Both the position numbers and the translations under genes were made by a program. A stretch of DNA of 64,000 nucleotides from JAAFHB01 sp942493325 (GTDB lineage Bacteria > Bacteroidota > Bacteroidia > Bacteroidales > Prolixibacteraceae): contig OW818689.1 of the NCBI GenBank assembly GCA_942493325.1, positions 4,960,001 through 5,024,000 on the forward strand, in the 5' to 3' direction. The notes under the pieces were generated by a model. That model did no database searches. It was not told the origin of the DNA and saw only the letters and a list, made by a program, of their open reading frames with translations. Positions 8,650 through 18,083 of the stretch are shown piece by piece; the first letter of the stretch is position 1; every line of letters starts with the position of its first letter.

Positions 8650-10806
8650 TTATTCTTCTGCGTGTTCAGCTTCGTATGCTTTAAGTAATTCTTCCTGAAT
8701 TTCGGAAGGAACTTTTTCGTAGCTCGCGAATTTCAGTTTAAACATAGCCCGTCCCTGGGTGATAGAACTGAGTGAAGTCGCGTATTTGTCCATCTCTTTG
8801 AGTGGGACTTTTGCCAGGATCTTCTCGAAACCTTTTTCTGAACTCATCCCCATGATCAGTGCCCGACGTCCCTGGAGGTCGCCCATCACATCACCTAGCC
8901 GGTCGGAGGGAACCAATACTTCAACATCGTAGATGGGTTCAAGAATTTTCGGCCCGGCATTTTTAAACGCCTGACTAAAAGCGTTACGACCAGCCAGTCT
9001 GAATGAAATTTCGTTGGAGTCAACAGGGTGCATTTTCCCGTCATACACACATACCCTGATGTCGCGGGCATACGAACCCGTAAGCGGTCCTTCTTCCATT
9101 TTTTCCATGATCCCTTTCAGAATAGCCGGAAGGAACCGGGCATCAATTGATCCGCCCACAATACAATTGCAGAAAACCAACTTTCCACCCCACGGCAACT
9201 CGGTTACATCCGTTCCGCGCAAGCTTATTTTCATCTCCTTGCCGTCAATTTTATACATTTCGGGGACAGGCATCCCTTCTTCATAAGGTTCAATCAACAA
9301 ATGTACTTCTCCAAACTGTCCGGAACCTCCGCTCTGTTTGCGGTGACGATAATCGCCCGGAGCAATTTTGGTGATCGTTTCCCGGTAGGGGATTTTGGGT
9401 TTCAGAAACTGTATGTTGATTTTAAATACATTGTCAAAATACCATTTTAGCGTGTTGATGTGGTATTCGCCCTGACCATGGAGCAGAATTTGTTTTAACT
9501 CTTTCGAATATTCAATTACATAGGTAGGATCCTCCTCGGCCAGTTTATGCAGATATTCGCCCATTTTTTCCTCGTCAGCCTCGTTTACTGCCTTGATGGC
9601 GGTAGTATAGCGTGGAGCAGGGTATTTTAAAGGCGGATAACTAATGTCTGCATCTTTGTCGCAAAGTGTATGATTGTGTTTTACCTCTTTTAGTTTTACA
9701 GTCGCCCCAATGTCTCCGGCTACCATCTCGGGGACTTTTACCCTGGTTTTTCCGGCGGTGGCATATATCTGGGATATTCTTTCTTTCGAATTTTTAGTGG
9801 TATTGATTAAATCCATGCCTTCTTTCAGAACACCGGAGATCACCTTAAAATAAGTTACCTCGCCGACATGCTGTTCAATGGAAGTTTTAAAAACAAAAAT
9901 AGAAGTAGGACCATTGACATCCATTTTAATAAATTTCCCATCGATGGTCTCAACAGGTGCAAGTTCACCCGGATTGGGGGCAACATTGCATATAAACTCC
10001 ATGAGCCTGCGTATTCCCATGTCGCGTGCCGCGCATGTACAGAACACAGGGTATAGGCTTCTGCTCAGCATTCCGAGCTTAATTCCTTTACGCATTTCGT
10101 CTTCATTGAGGTTGCCCTGCTCGAAGAACAGTTCCATCAGCTCTTCGTCATTTTCAGCCGCCATTTCGACCAGTTGATTATGGACTTCTTCAGCGTGGGC
10201 AAGTTCGCCGGCAGGGATATCGAGTTCTTCGGGTGCACCTCCGTTAGGTCCCCATTGAAGCATTTTCATTTTCAGAACATCAATCACTTTATTGTAAGTG
10301 AGTCCGGGATTAAGGGGATATTGTACGATGGCCAACTTGTTACCAAATGTTGTTTTGGCCATGTCAATCGTATTTTCCCAGTTACTGTTTTCGTGATCAA
10401 GGTGGTTGATCACGAAAATAAGCGGTTTGTGGAATTTTTCGGCATTCCGGTTGGCGATCTCAGTACCTACCTCGACCCCGTTAACCGCATTAAAAACCAA
10501 TAGTCCCGTGGCGGCGACACTCAGTGCAGGAATTACTCCTCCCACAAAATCATCCATCCCCGGGGTGTCGATGATGTTAATCTTGCAACCGTCGAATTCG
10601 GTATACAGAACAGTGGCATGAACTGAATTGCCATATTCCTGTTCAACAAGATTGTAGTCCGATGCTGTGCTCCTGGATTTTACATCGCCTCTGCGATTTA
10701 TTACACCACCCTCGAAGAGCATCGACTCGACAAGGGTGGTTTTCCCGGCGCCGGAATTACCAATTACGGTAATGTTCCGGATCTCTTTAGTTTGATATAC
10801 TTTCAT
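8650..10806 (-). CDS. Elongation factor G paralogue (EF-G2-like) with altered GTPase motifs
   Basis: The 718-residue protein has EF-G architecture: G domain, a domain II with FVFKTS...GEVTYFKVISG, a domain IV with GSGQFGEVHLLIEP, and a C-terminal domain with GDVMGDLQGRR. The P loop GNSGAGKTT (16-24) is intact. Other G motifs differ from canonical FusA at 12469-14577: DTPGH is DTPGM (Met84), NKMD is NHLD (134-137), and the switch I ERGITI segment reads EYGNSV. The missing histidine is the residue that positions catalytic water in translational GTPases. A second Bacteroides EF-G reported to support translation without GTP hydrolysis is the closest known parallel (from memory). The gene is monocistronic, 613 bp from rpsL and divergent from it. 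Confidence 0.9.
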   Translation of the reverse strand: MKVYQTKEIRNITVIGNSGAGKTTLVESMLFEGGVINRRGDVKSRSTASDYNLVEQEYGNSVHATVLYTEFDGCKINIIDTPGMDDFVGGVIPALSVAATGLLVFNAVNGVEVGTEIANRNAEKFHKPLIFVINHLDHENSNWENTIDMAKTTFGNKLAIVQYPLNPGLTYNKVIDVLKMKMLQWGPNGGAPEELDIPAGELAHAEEVHNQLVEMAAENDEELMELFFEQGNLNEDEMRKGIKLGMLSRSLYPVFCTCAARDMGIRRLMEFICNVAPNPGELAPVETIDGKFIKMDVNGPTSIFVFKTSIEQHVGEVTYFKVISGVLKEGMDLINTTKNSKERISQIYATAGKTRVKVPEMVAGDIGATVKLKEVKHNHTLCDKDADISYPPLKYPAPRYTTAIKAVNEADEEKMGEYLHKLAEEDPTYVIEYSKELKQILLHGQGEYHINTLKWYFDNVFKINIQFLKPKIPYRETITKIAPGDYRHRKQSGGSGQFGEVHLLIEPYEEGMPVPEMYKIDGKEMKISLRGTDVTELPWGGKLVFCNCIVGGSIDARFLPAILKGIMEKMEEGPLTGSYARDIRVCVYDGKMHPVDSNEISFRLAGRNAFSQAFKNAGPKILEPIYDVEVLVPSDRLGDVMGDLQGRRALIMGMSSEKGFEKILAKVPLKEMDKYATSLSSITQGRAMFKLKFASYEKVPSEIQEELLKAYEAEHAEE

Positions 10807-11419
10807 GTGATAAAATTTAGATAAAAACTTAGTAAACTATTGTAAACTATACGTTCGGAAATCAAATTAATTCATCAACACAGGTACAAAAGAGATCCGT
10901 CAGATGGATCTCCACTCAAATATTATTTCTCATGTTCCTCAAAAATAGAAATTTTTTGACAGGTACCAACATAACGCCGGAATTGATCTTTATTTAAATA
11001 TTATTTTACTTTCGGCTCCCCGATTCGCAGTGAGCTGATTAGCAAACTATCACCTGAAATATAGGATGGAGTGAGTCGAAAAAGGGAGGATCGGAATATG
11101 TTTTTAAATATATATTTCCATCTCCGGAAGAATCAGTTATTTTAAGTGAGCTACGCATCAGGGCAGGAAACGGCCGGTAAAATCAAGAAAATTTCACAAA
11201 TTGTATTTTCTGTTTGGTCTGTTAATAACTCTGTTTTGATTAAAAATACTTTTTTTTTGCGCGATTGATTGTTTTCTAGAGGAATTGTGTACTTTTGCAG
11301 TCCATTTTGGGAAAGATTTGCGCGGTTGGTATCTCTGATCGCGCAGAGCTTTTGTTCAAATGGAATGGATATTGAGTTCATTTTTGTGTGTATATTATAA
11401 TTCAAATTTAAAAACGTTT
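10807..11419. other. 613-bp divergent intergenic region upstream of rpsL
   Basis: The region separates the EF-G paralogue from the ribosomal block. It contains a short hairpin, GAGATCC/GGATCTC at 10892-10912, and the rpsL promoter near 11290. No gene was recognised; a minus-strand frame at 11151-11405 has no family features. Confidence 0.6.
11269..11297 (+). promoter_or_regulatory. Promoter of the rpsL ribosomal operon
   Basis: A -33 TTG at 11269-11271 and a -7 box TACTTTTG at 11290-11297 are separated by 18 bp, close to the Bacteroidota sigma-ABfr consensus. The leader to the rpsL ATG is about 115 nt. Confidence 0.7.
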
Positions 11420-11827
11420 ATGCCTACTATTCAACAGTTAGTACGTAAGGGAAGAACGAGTCTGGTTGATAAGAGTAAATCTCCGGCGCTCAACTCTTGT
11501 CCACAGCGAAGGGGCGTTTGTGTTCGTGTTTATACCACGACGCCTAAAAAGCCGAATTCGGCAATGAGAAAGGTCGCCCGTGTAAGGCTGACCAACCAGA
11601 AGGAAGTAAATGCTTACATTCCCGGTGAAGGTCACAACCTTCAGGAGCACTCTATTGTGCTTGTTCGCGGAGGTCGTGTGAAAGATCTTCCGGGTGTACG
11701 TTATCACCTTATTCGTGGAGCATTGGATACAGCCGGAGTAGAAGGCCGTAAACAACGCAGATCGAAATACGGTACAAAACGCCCGAAACCAGGACAGGTT
11801 GTAGCAGCTGCAAAAAAGAAGAAGTAA
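11420..11827 (+). CDS. rpsL: 30S ribosomal protein S12
   Basis: uS12 of 135 residues, part of the decoding centre and the classical streptomycin target. The start at MPTIQQLVRKGR is the family start; the frame is open 60 bp further upstream but that extension (MEWILSSF...) is leader sequence. The wild-type-like TPKKPNSAMRK and PGVRYH segments carry the loop lysines mutated in resistant strains. It is the first gene of the ribosomal run, behind its own promoter. Confidence 0.98.
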   Translation: MPTIQQLVRKGRTSLVDKSKSPALNSCPQRRGVCVRVYTTTPKKPNSAMRKVARVRLTNQKEVNAYIPGEGHNLQEHSIVLVRGGRVKDLPGVRYHLIRGALDTAGVEGRKQRRSKYGTKRPKPGQVVAAAKKKK

Positions 11828-11949
11828 GAAGTTAGAAATTAGTTATTTGTTTGGAGGTTTGGTTGAGTAAGGGTCTGCCCTGAGCAGGCTATTTAAACTG
11901 AAGACTGAACAACAGCCGATTCGAATAACACAAACAATGTGTAACTAAG

Positions 11950-12426
11950 ATGAGAAAAACAAAACCAAAGAAAAGGATCATTCTACCCGATCCTAAATTT
12001 AAAGATGTGCTGGTGACGAGATTCGTTAACAGCCTCATGGTAGACGGAAAGAAAACGATTGCTTTCAAGATCTTTTACGATGCACTTGACATCGTTGAAA
12101 AAAAGATGAAAGACAGTGAAGTTTCTCCGCTTGATGTCTGGAAAAAGGGATTACAAAACATCACCCCGATGGTTGAAGTAAAGAGCAGACGTGTTGGAGG
12201 TGCTAACTTTCAGGTTCCAATGGAAATTCGTCCGGAACGTAAAGTGGCTATTTCGATGCACAATTTAATCCAGTTTGCTACCAAACGCTCAGGCCACTCA
12301 ATGGCTGAAAAGCTTGCTGCTGAAACAGTTGCTGCTTTCAACGAAGAAGGTGGAGCATTCAAAAAGAAAGAAGATACACACAGAATGGCGGAAGCAAACC
12401 GTGCGTTTGCTCATTTCCGTTTTTAA
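11950..12426 (+). CDS. rpsG: 30S ribosomal protein S7
   Basis: uS7 of 158 residues, the primary binder that nucleates assembly of the 30S head. It is recognised by LVNSLMVDGKK-type sequence near residue 27, the VGGANFQVP beta-hairpin that contacts the E site, and RMAEANRAFAHFRF at the C terminus. It lies 122 bp after rpsL and 42 bp before fusA, the conserved str-operon order. Confidence 0.98.
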   Translation: MRKTKPKKRIILPDPKFKDVLVTRFVNSLMVDGKKTIAFKIFYDALDIVEKKMKDSEVSPLDVWKKGLQNITPMVEVKSRRVGGANFQVPMEIRPERKVAISMHNLIQFATKRSGHSMAEKLAAETVAAFNEEGGAFKKKEDTHRMAEANRAFAHFRF

Positions 12427-12468
12427 TTGAATAAGAATAAATAGTAGATATCTGGATCAAAAAATATA

Positions 12469-14577
12469 ATGGCTAAAAGGGATCTTACAAATACCAGGAA
12501 CATTGGTATTATGGCTCACATCGATGCTGGTAAAACAACTACTTCCGAAAGGATATTGTTTTATACCGGCAAAACTCACCGTATTGGTGAGGTACACGAT
12601 GGTGCTGCAACCATGGACTGGATGGCTCAGGAACAGGAGCGCGGAATCACAATTACCTCTGCCGCTACGTTCACAGAGTGGAAGTACAATGATATTCTCC
12701 ATCAGATTAATATAATTGACACCCCGGGGCACGTCGATTTCACCGTTGAGGTTGAACGATCGTTACGTGTTCTTGATGGTGCTGTCGCTACATTTTGCGC
12801 CGTAGGTGGTGTAGAAGCTCAGTCTGAAACCGTTTGGCGCCAGGCTGAAAAATACGGTGTACCAAAAATTGCATTCATTAATAAAATGGACCGCGCTGGT
12901 GCTGATTTTTTTAGTGTTTATAACGACATTAAGGAAAAGCTTGGCGCAAATCCTGTTCCGGTTCAGTTACCTATTGGTGCTGAAGAGAATTTTAAAGGAA
13001 TTATCGATCTTATCCGCATGAAAGCGATCTATTGGCACAATGAGTCAATGGGTGCTGATTATGATACTGAGGAAATTCCTGCAGATATGCTGGAACTTGC
13101 ACAGGAATGGCGTGATAAAATGGTTGAGTCAGTCGCTGAGCAGGATGAAGTTCTCATGGAAAAATTCTTTGCGGACGCTTCAAGCATCACAGTCGACGAG
13201 CTTATTGCTGTAATTCGTGCTGCTACAATTTCAGGGGTAATTATTCCGATGCTGTGTGGTTCGGCATTCAAAAATAAAGGGGTTCAGACTTTGCTCGATG
13301 CGGTTTGTGCCTTTTTGCCAAATCCGCTTGATATTGGATCGATTCAGGGAAAAGACCCTGACACAGATGAGGTTGTGGAACGCAAACCTTCTGTCGATCA
13401 GCCGCTTGCAGCTCTTGCATTTAAGATTGCCACCGATCCGTTTGTAGGCCGTTTGTGTTTTATACGCGTATATTCAGGTAAAATTGATGCAGGTTCATAT
13501 GTACTGAACATGCGTACAGGGAAAAAAGAGCGTATCTCACGCTTATTCCAGATGCATGCCAATAAACAACAACCCCGTGACTTAATCGAAGCCGGCGACA
13601 TTTGTGCCGCTGTTGGTTTCAAGGATATCCGCACGGGAGATACACTTTGCAGTCTCGATCATCCGATCATTCTTGAATCGATGACTTTCCCGGAACCGGT
13701 AATCGGTATTGCCATTGAGCCTAAAACTCAAAACGACATCGATAAACTGACCAACGGGTTGATCAAGCTGGCCGAAGAGGATCCAACCTTCCAGGTAAGG
13801 ACCGATGAAGACAGCGGACAAACGGTTATCCGTGGAATGGGTGAACTTCACCTTGAAATTATCGTCGATCGTCTGAAACGTGAATTTAAGGTTGAATGTA
13901 ACCAGGGTGCTCCCCAGGTTGCTTACAAAGAGGCGATTACCAGGGAAATTGAACTTCGCGAGGTGTTTAAGAAACAAACCGGGGGTCGTGGTAAATTTGC
14001 CGATATCAGCGTTAAAGTTGGTCCGGTTGACGAAGGAGTAACAGGTTTACAGTTTGTCGATATGATCAAGGGGGGAACTATTCCGCGTGAATTTATTCCT
14101 GCTGTTGAGAAAGGTTTCAAAGAATCGCTTAACAATGGTCCGCTTGCCGGGTTTAAGATTGAAAATCTGAAGGTCACACTGATCGACGGGTCTTTCCATC
14201 CGGTTGACTCCGACGCGCTCTCATTTGAGCTTTGTGCGAAACAGGCGTTCAGAACTGCAGCTCCAAAGGCTAGGCCAATTTTGCTCGAACCGATTATGAA
14301 GGTTGAAGTGGTAACTCCCGATGATTATATGGGTGATATCGTTTCGGATCTTAACCGTCGCCGGGGTCATGTCGAAAGCATGGATTCCAAGTTCGGAGCA
14401 CGTGTGCTTAAAGCAAAAGTTCCGCTTGCCGAGCAGTTTGGATATGTAACAACATTGCGTACATTATCCTCCGGTCGCGCAACTTCATCAATGGAGTTTT
14501 CACATTATGCCGAAGTACCTAAAAATATTGCCCTGGCAGTACTTGAAGGTGTTAAGGGAAGAACAGATTTGTTATAA
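12469..14577 (+). CDS. fusA: Elongation factor G (canonical)
   Basis: This 702-residue translational GTPase catalyses tRNA-mRNA translocation and, with RRF, ribosome recycling. All G motifs are canonical: AHIDAGKTT, ERGITI, DTPGH (His88) and NKMD. Domain IV (QTGGRGKFADISV) and the C-terminal region (PDDYMGDIVSDLNRRRG) are complete. It sits between rpsG and rpsJ; no tuf gene follows, unlike in Proteobacteria. This is the housekeeping copy, in contrast to the paralogue at 8650-10806. Confidence 0.98.
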   Translation: MAKRDLTNTRNIGIMAHIDAGKTTTSERILFYTGKTHRIGEVHDGAATMDWMAQEQERGITITSAATFTEWKYNDILHQINIIDTPGHVDFTVEVERSLRVLDGAVATFCAVGGVEAQSETVWRQAEKYGVPKIAFINKMDRAGADFFSVYNDIKEKLGANPVPVQLPIGAEENFKGIIDLIRMKAIYWHNESMGADYDTEEIPADMLELAQEWRDKMVESVAEQDEVLMEKFFADASSITVDELIAVIRAATISGVIIPMLCGSAFKNKGVQTLLDAVCAFLPNPLDIGSIQGKDPDTDEVVERKPSVDQPLAALAFKIATDPFVGRLCFIRVYSGKIDAGSYVLNMRTGKKERISRLFQMHANKQQPRDLIEAGDICAAVGFKDIRTGDTLCSLDHPIILESMTFPEPVIGIAIEPKTQNDIDKLTNGLIKLAEEDPTFQVRTDEDSGQTVIRGMGELHLEIIVDRLKREFKVECNQGAPQVAYKEAITREIELREVFKKQTGGRGKFADISVKVGPVDEGVTGLQFVDMIKGGTIPREFIPAVEKGFKESLNNGPLAGFKIENLKVTLIDGSFHPVDSDALSFELCAKQAFRTAAPKARPILLEPIMKVEVVTPDDYMGDIVSDLNRRRGHVESMDSKFGARVLKAKVPLAEQFGYVTTLRTLSSGRATSSMEFSHYAEVPKNIALAVLEGVKGRTDLL

Positions 14578-14603
14578 AACAACCACAATAATACGTTCTT
14601 ATC

Positions 14604-14909
14604 ATGAGTCAGAGAATCAGAATCAAACTGAAATCGTACGATCACAACCTGGTTGATAAATCGGCCGAGAAGATTGTAAAAACCGTAAAATCTACGGGAG
14701 CCATTGTAAGCGGTCCAATTCCGCTTCCTACGCACCGGAGAATCTTTACAGTTTTGAGGGCAACCTTTGTAAACAAAAAATCGAGGGAACAATTCGAATT
14801 ATCTTCCTACAAACGGTTGATCGACATTTACAGTTCCACAGCTAAAACGATCGATGCCCTAATGAAACTTGAATTGCCAAGTGGTGTCGAGGTAGAAATT
14901 AAAGTTTAA
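14604..14909 (+). CDS. rpsJ: 30S ribosomal protein S10
   Basis: uS10 of 101 residues, beginning MSQRIRIKLKSYDHNLVDKS; the GPIPLPTHRRIFTVLR loop segment is diagnostic. It starts the S10 gene order, 26 bp after fusA with no promoter or terminator between, so it is probably co-transcribed with the str genes. In other bacteria S10 also acts as NusE in antitermination. Confidence 0.98.
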   Translation: MSQRIRIKLKSYDHNLVDKSAEKIVKTVKSTGAIVSGPIPLPTHRRIFTVLRATFVNKKSREQFELSSYKRLIDIYSSTAKTIDALMKLELPSGVEVEIKV

Positions 14910-14934
14910 TTAAAAACTGCTTAATCAGTAAAAA

Positions 14935-15552
14935 ATGCCAGGATTAATTGGAAAGAAAATCGGAATGACTTCCGTATTCAGTGTTGAGGGGAGAAACATC
15001 CCATGCACTGTGATTGAGGCAGGTCCATGTACTGTATCGCAGATTCGTACCCTTGAGAAAGATGGTTACGAAGCGGTTCAGCTAGGCTTTCAGGAAAAGA
15101 AAGAAAAGCATGCGACAAAGCCTGAGATCGGTCATTTTAAAATGGCCGGTACTACACCGAAGAAGAAGATTGTTGAGTTCAGCGGTTTCGGCGCTGAGGT
15201 AAAGCTTGGAGATGTTGTTACAGTTGATCTGTTCGAACCCGCCAGTTTTATTGATATCACGGGGATTTCAAAAGGTAAGGGATTTCAGGGTGTTGTTCGT
15301 CGCCACGGTTTTGGTGGTGTAGGCGAAAGCACACACGGTCAGCACAATAGGCTGCGTGCTCCGGGATCGGTTGGTGCGTCATCGTATCCTTCACGCGTAT
15401 TCAAGGGAATGCGTATGGCAGGTCGTATGGGTGGTGCAAAAATCACGGTTCAGAATATCGAAGTTCTGAAAGTTATCCCTGAGAATAATCTTGTGATTGT
15501 TAAAGGTTCCGTACCTGGAGCTAATGGTTCATACTTAATCCTCTTGACGTAA
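14935..15552 (+). CDS. rplC: 50S ribosomal protein L3
   Basis: uL3 of 205 residues. Starts MPGLIGKKIGMTSVF; the long loop KGKGFQGVVRRHGF...THGQHN that reaches the peptidyl transferase centre is present. Its stop codon overlaps the rplD start in the sequence TAATG at 15550-15554, indicating translational coupling. Confidence 0.98.
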   Translation: MPGLIGKKIGMTSVFSVEGRNIPCTVIEAGPCTVSQIRTLEKDGYEAVQLGFQEKKEKHATKPEIGHFKMAGTTPKKKIVEFSGFGAEVKLGDVVTVDLFEPASFIDITGISKGKGFQGVVRRHGFGGVGESTHGQHNRLRAPGSVGASSYPSRVFKGMRMAGRMGGAKITVQNIEVLKVIPENNLVIVKGSVPGANGSYLILLT

Positions 15553-16181
15553 TGGAAATAACAGTCTTTAACACAGCAGGGCAGGAAACCGGAAGAAACG
15601 TAGAGCTCAACACAGAAATCTATGCGGTAGAACCTAATGATCACGCGATTTACCTCGACGTGAAACAGTACCTGGCAAATCAGCGTCAGGGTACCCACAA
15701 AGCTAAGGATCGTGGCGAAATTGCAGGGTCAACCCGCAAAATCAAACGTCAGAAAGGTACCGGCGGAGCACGTGCAGGGAGCAGAAAATCAGGAACTATT
15801 CGTGGTGGTGGCCGTATTTTCGGGCCTCAGCCAAGAGATTACAGTTTCAAACTGAACAAAAAGCTCAAAGAACTTGCACGCAAATCAGCGCTGACCTACA
15901 AGGCACAGGCAAATGGAATTATGGTTCTGGAAGATTTTTCTTTTGAAGCCCCAAAAACGAAAGAATTTGCGGCAATTCAGAATAATCTGAAGATTAGTGA
16001 TAAAAAATCATTAATAGTGCTACCGGAAGCAAATAAAAATATATATTTGTCCTCCAGAAATTTACAGAACGTTGAGATTGTAATAGCTTCAGAATTAAGC
16101 ACATACAAGATTATGCGAGCCCAGAAAATTATTTTGGTTGAAAGTTCTGTGAGTAAAGTAGAGGAATTATTTAAGATTTAA
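15552..16181 (+). CDS. rplD: 50S ribosomal protein L4
   Basis: uL4 of 209 residues, lining the exit tunnel. The basic loop KRQKGTGGARAGSRKSG, the site of macrolide-resistance changes elsewhere, is intact. Its ATG shares one base with the rplC stop. In E. coli L4 autoregulates the S10 operon through leader RNA; I see no equivalent leader here. Confidence 0.98.
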   Translation: MEITVFNTAGQETGRNVELNTEIYAVEPNDHAIYLDVKQYLANQRQGTHKAKDRGEIAGSTRKIKRQKGTGGARAGSRKSGTIRGGGRIFGPQPRDYSFKLNKKLKELARKSALTYKAQANGIMVLEDFSFEAPKTKEFAAIQNNLKISDKKSLIVLPEANKNIYLSSRNLQNVEIVIASELSTYKIMRAQKIILVESSVSKVEELFKI

Positions 16182-16192
16182 CGCGTAAGACA

Positions 16193-16486
16193 ATGGTTGA
16201 AATTTTGATTCGCCCGATCGTAACCGAGAAAATGAACCAATTATCGGAGAAATATAACCGGTACGGTTTCAGGGTAGATAAGAAGGCTAACAAGCACGAG
16301 ATCAAAAAGGCCGTGGAAGAGATCTATGGCGTTAAGGTTACCACCGTTAATACAATGGTGTATGCCGGGAAATTAAAATCACGCTTTACCAAAGGCGGGG
16401 TTATAACCGGACGGACCAATGCTTATAAAAAAGCAATTGTGACGTTAACCGAAGGAGAAAATATTGATTTTTACAGCAATATCTAA
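16193..16486 (+). CDS. rplW: 50S ribosomal protein L23
   Basis: uL23 of 97 residues, at the tunnel exit where trigger factor and SRP dock. Motifs IRPIVTEKM and YNRYGFRVDKKANKHEIKKA are typical. Eleven bases after rplD and eight before rplB. Confidence 0.98.
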   Translation: MVEILIRPIVTEKMNQLSEKYNRYGFRVDKKANKHEIKKAVEEIYGVKVTTVNTMVYAGKLKSRFTKGGVITGRTNAYKKAIVTLTEGENIDFYSNI

Positions 16487-16494
16487 AGTAAGAG

Positions 16495-17322
16495 ATGGCA
16501 GTTAGAAAGTTAAATCCAGTAACTCCGGGACAAAGGCACAAGATCGCTGGTACCTTTGAGACCGTTACAACTGGCAACACACCTGAAAAATCATTGTTAA
16601 GGCCCATGAAGAGTACCGGAGGTCGCAATAGCGCCGGTAAAATGACAATGAGGTATATAGGTGGAGGGCATAAGAGGAAATACCGTGTAATCGATTTCAA
16701 GAGAGAGAAAGACGGTGTTCCTGCATTGGTGGATTCGATTCAGTACGATCCAAATCGTACCGCTCGTATCGCACTATTGGTATATGCCGATGGGGAAAAA
16801 CGTTACATGCTTGCACCGAACGGTCTTCAGGTTGGACAGACCGTTCTCTCAGGTGAGGCCGTTGCTCCCGAAATCGGTAATGCACTCCCTTTAGCCAAAA
16901 TACCTCTTGGTACTATCGTTCACAATATTGAGCTGCATCCCGGACAGGGAGGCATTATGGCCCGGTCAGCCGGTACATATGCACAGCTCACCTCGCGTGA
17001 AGGACGATACGCCATCATTAAACTCCCCTCTGGCGAATCCCGTATGGTACTTGTTACATGCCGTGCAACGGTAGGTACCGTCGGAAACTCGGACCATGGC
17101 CTTGAAAGATCAGGTAAAGCCGGTAGAAGCCGTTGGCAGGGACGTCGTCCTCGTGTCCGCGGAGTCGTTATGAACCCTGTCGATCACCCAATGGGTGGTG
17201 GAGAAGGACGTGCTTCCGGTGGTCACCCACGTTCACGTAAAGGATTACTTGCGAAGGGTTTCAAAACCCGTTCGAAGAAGAAAGCTTCAAGCAGGTATAT
17301 CATTGAACGTAGGAAAAAGTAA
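16495..17322 (+). CDS. rplB: 50S ribosomal protein L2
   Basis: uL2 of 275 residues, needed for subunit association and near the peptidyl transferase centre. The segment GVVMNPVDHPMGGGEGR contains the conserved histidine at its usual place. Full length with the basic tail SRYIIERRKK. Confidence 0.98.
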   Translation: MAVRKLNPVTPGQRHKIAGTFETVTTGNTPEKSLLRPMKSTGGRNSAGKMTMRYIGGGHKRKYRVIDFKREKDGVPALVDSIQYDPNRTARIALLVYADGEKRYMLAPNGLQVGQTVLSGEAVAPEIGNALPLAKIPLGTIVHNIELHPGQGGIMARSAGTYAQLTSREGRYAIIKLPSGESRMVLVTCRATVGTVGNSDHGLERSGKAGRSRWQGRRPRVRGVVMNPVDHPMGGGEGRASGGHPRSRKGLLAKGFKTRSKKKASSRYIIERRKK

Positions 17323-17349
17323 TCACTAAATTTAAATGAAAAGTAGATT

Positions 17350-17619
17350 ATGAGTCGTTCGCTAAAAAAAGGCCCTTTTATCGACTTTAAGTTAGAGAAG
17401 AAAGTTCTGGTTCTCAATGAAGCAGACAAAAAGTCGGTCGTAAAAACATGGGCAAGACATTCGATGATTTCGCCTGATTTTGTAGGTCATACTATCGCTG
17501 TTCATAACGGGAATAAGTTTATTCCGGTGTATGTGACAGAGAATATGGTTGGCCATAAACTGGGGGAATTTGCTCCTACCCGCACCTTCAGGGGACATGG
17601 TGGTAATAAGAAAAGGTAA
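17350..17619 (+). CDS. rpsS: 30S ribosomal protein S19
   Basis: uS19 of 89 residues, in the head of the small subunit beside S13. MSRSLKKGPFIDFKL and MVGHKLGEFAPTRTFRGHGG are diagnostic. Position between rplB and rplV is conserved. Confidence 0.98.
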   Translation: MSRSLKKGPFIDFKLEKKVLVLNEADKKSVVKTWARHSMISPDFVGHTIAVHNGNKFIPVYVTENMVGHKLGEFAPTRTFRGHGGNKKR

Positions 17620-17662
17620 GCCATGAACGCGGAAATGTATAATAGTAGTAAAAAGTACCAAG

Positions 17663-18079
17663 ATGGGTTCTAGAAAAAAGAAAAGCGCTGAATTGCTTAC
17701 AAAAGCAAAGAACGAGAGATTTCAGGCTGTTCTGCGCGAATGCCCAACTTCGCCGCGTAAAATGCGCCTTGTTACCGAGATGATTCGTGGAATGGCGGTA
17801 AATCGTGCAATTGACGTGCTGAAGTTTTCCTCGAAAGAGGCTTCTCGCAGAGTAGAGAAACTCCTTCTCTCGGCTATTGCCAACTGGCAGGCTAAAAACG
17901 AAGGGGTTAGACTTGAAGAAAGCAACCTATACGTGCAGGAAGTTTTCGTAGATTCGGCTCGCATGCTTAAACGGCTCCGTCCGGCCCCGCAGGGTCGCGG
18001 ACACCGGATTAGGAAACGTTCGAATCACGTAACTATTCGTTTGGCAAGTAAAAATGTTGTAGAAGAAAATACGAAATAA
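17663..18079 (+). CDS. rplV: 50S ribosomal protein L22
   Basis: uL22 of 138 residues, whose beta-hairpin (SARMLKRLRPAPQGRGHRIRK region) reaches into the exit tunnel. Conserved PTSPRKMRLV lies near the N terminus. Four bases before rpsC. Confidence 0.97.
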   Translation: MGSRKKKSAELLTKAKNERFQAVLRECPTSPRKMRLVTEMIRGMAVNRAIDVLKFSSKEASRRVEKLLLSAIANWQAKNEGVRLEESNLYVQEVFVDSARMLKRLRPAPQGRGHRIRKRSNHVTIRLASKNVVEENTK

Positions 18080-18083
18080 TAGT

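Noticed and set aside
10807..11280. tRNA or riboswitch in the long gap before rpsL
   Set aside because: I see no cloverleaf or conserved aptamer core, only a 7-bp hairpin at 10892-10912.
11360..11419. 20-codon extension of rpsL
   Set aside because: S12 starts MPTIQQLV; the extension is leader RNA downstream of the promoter.
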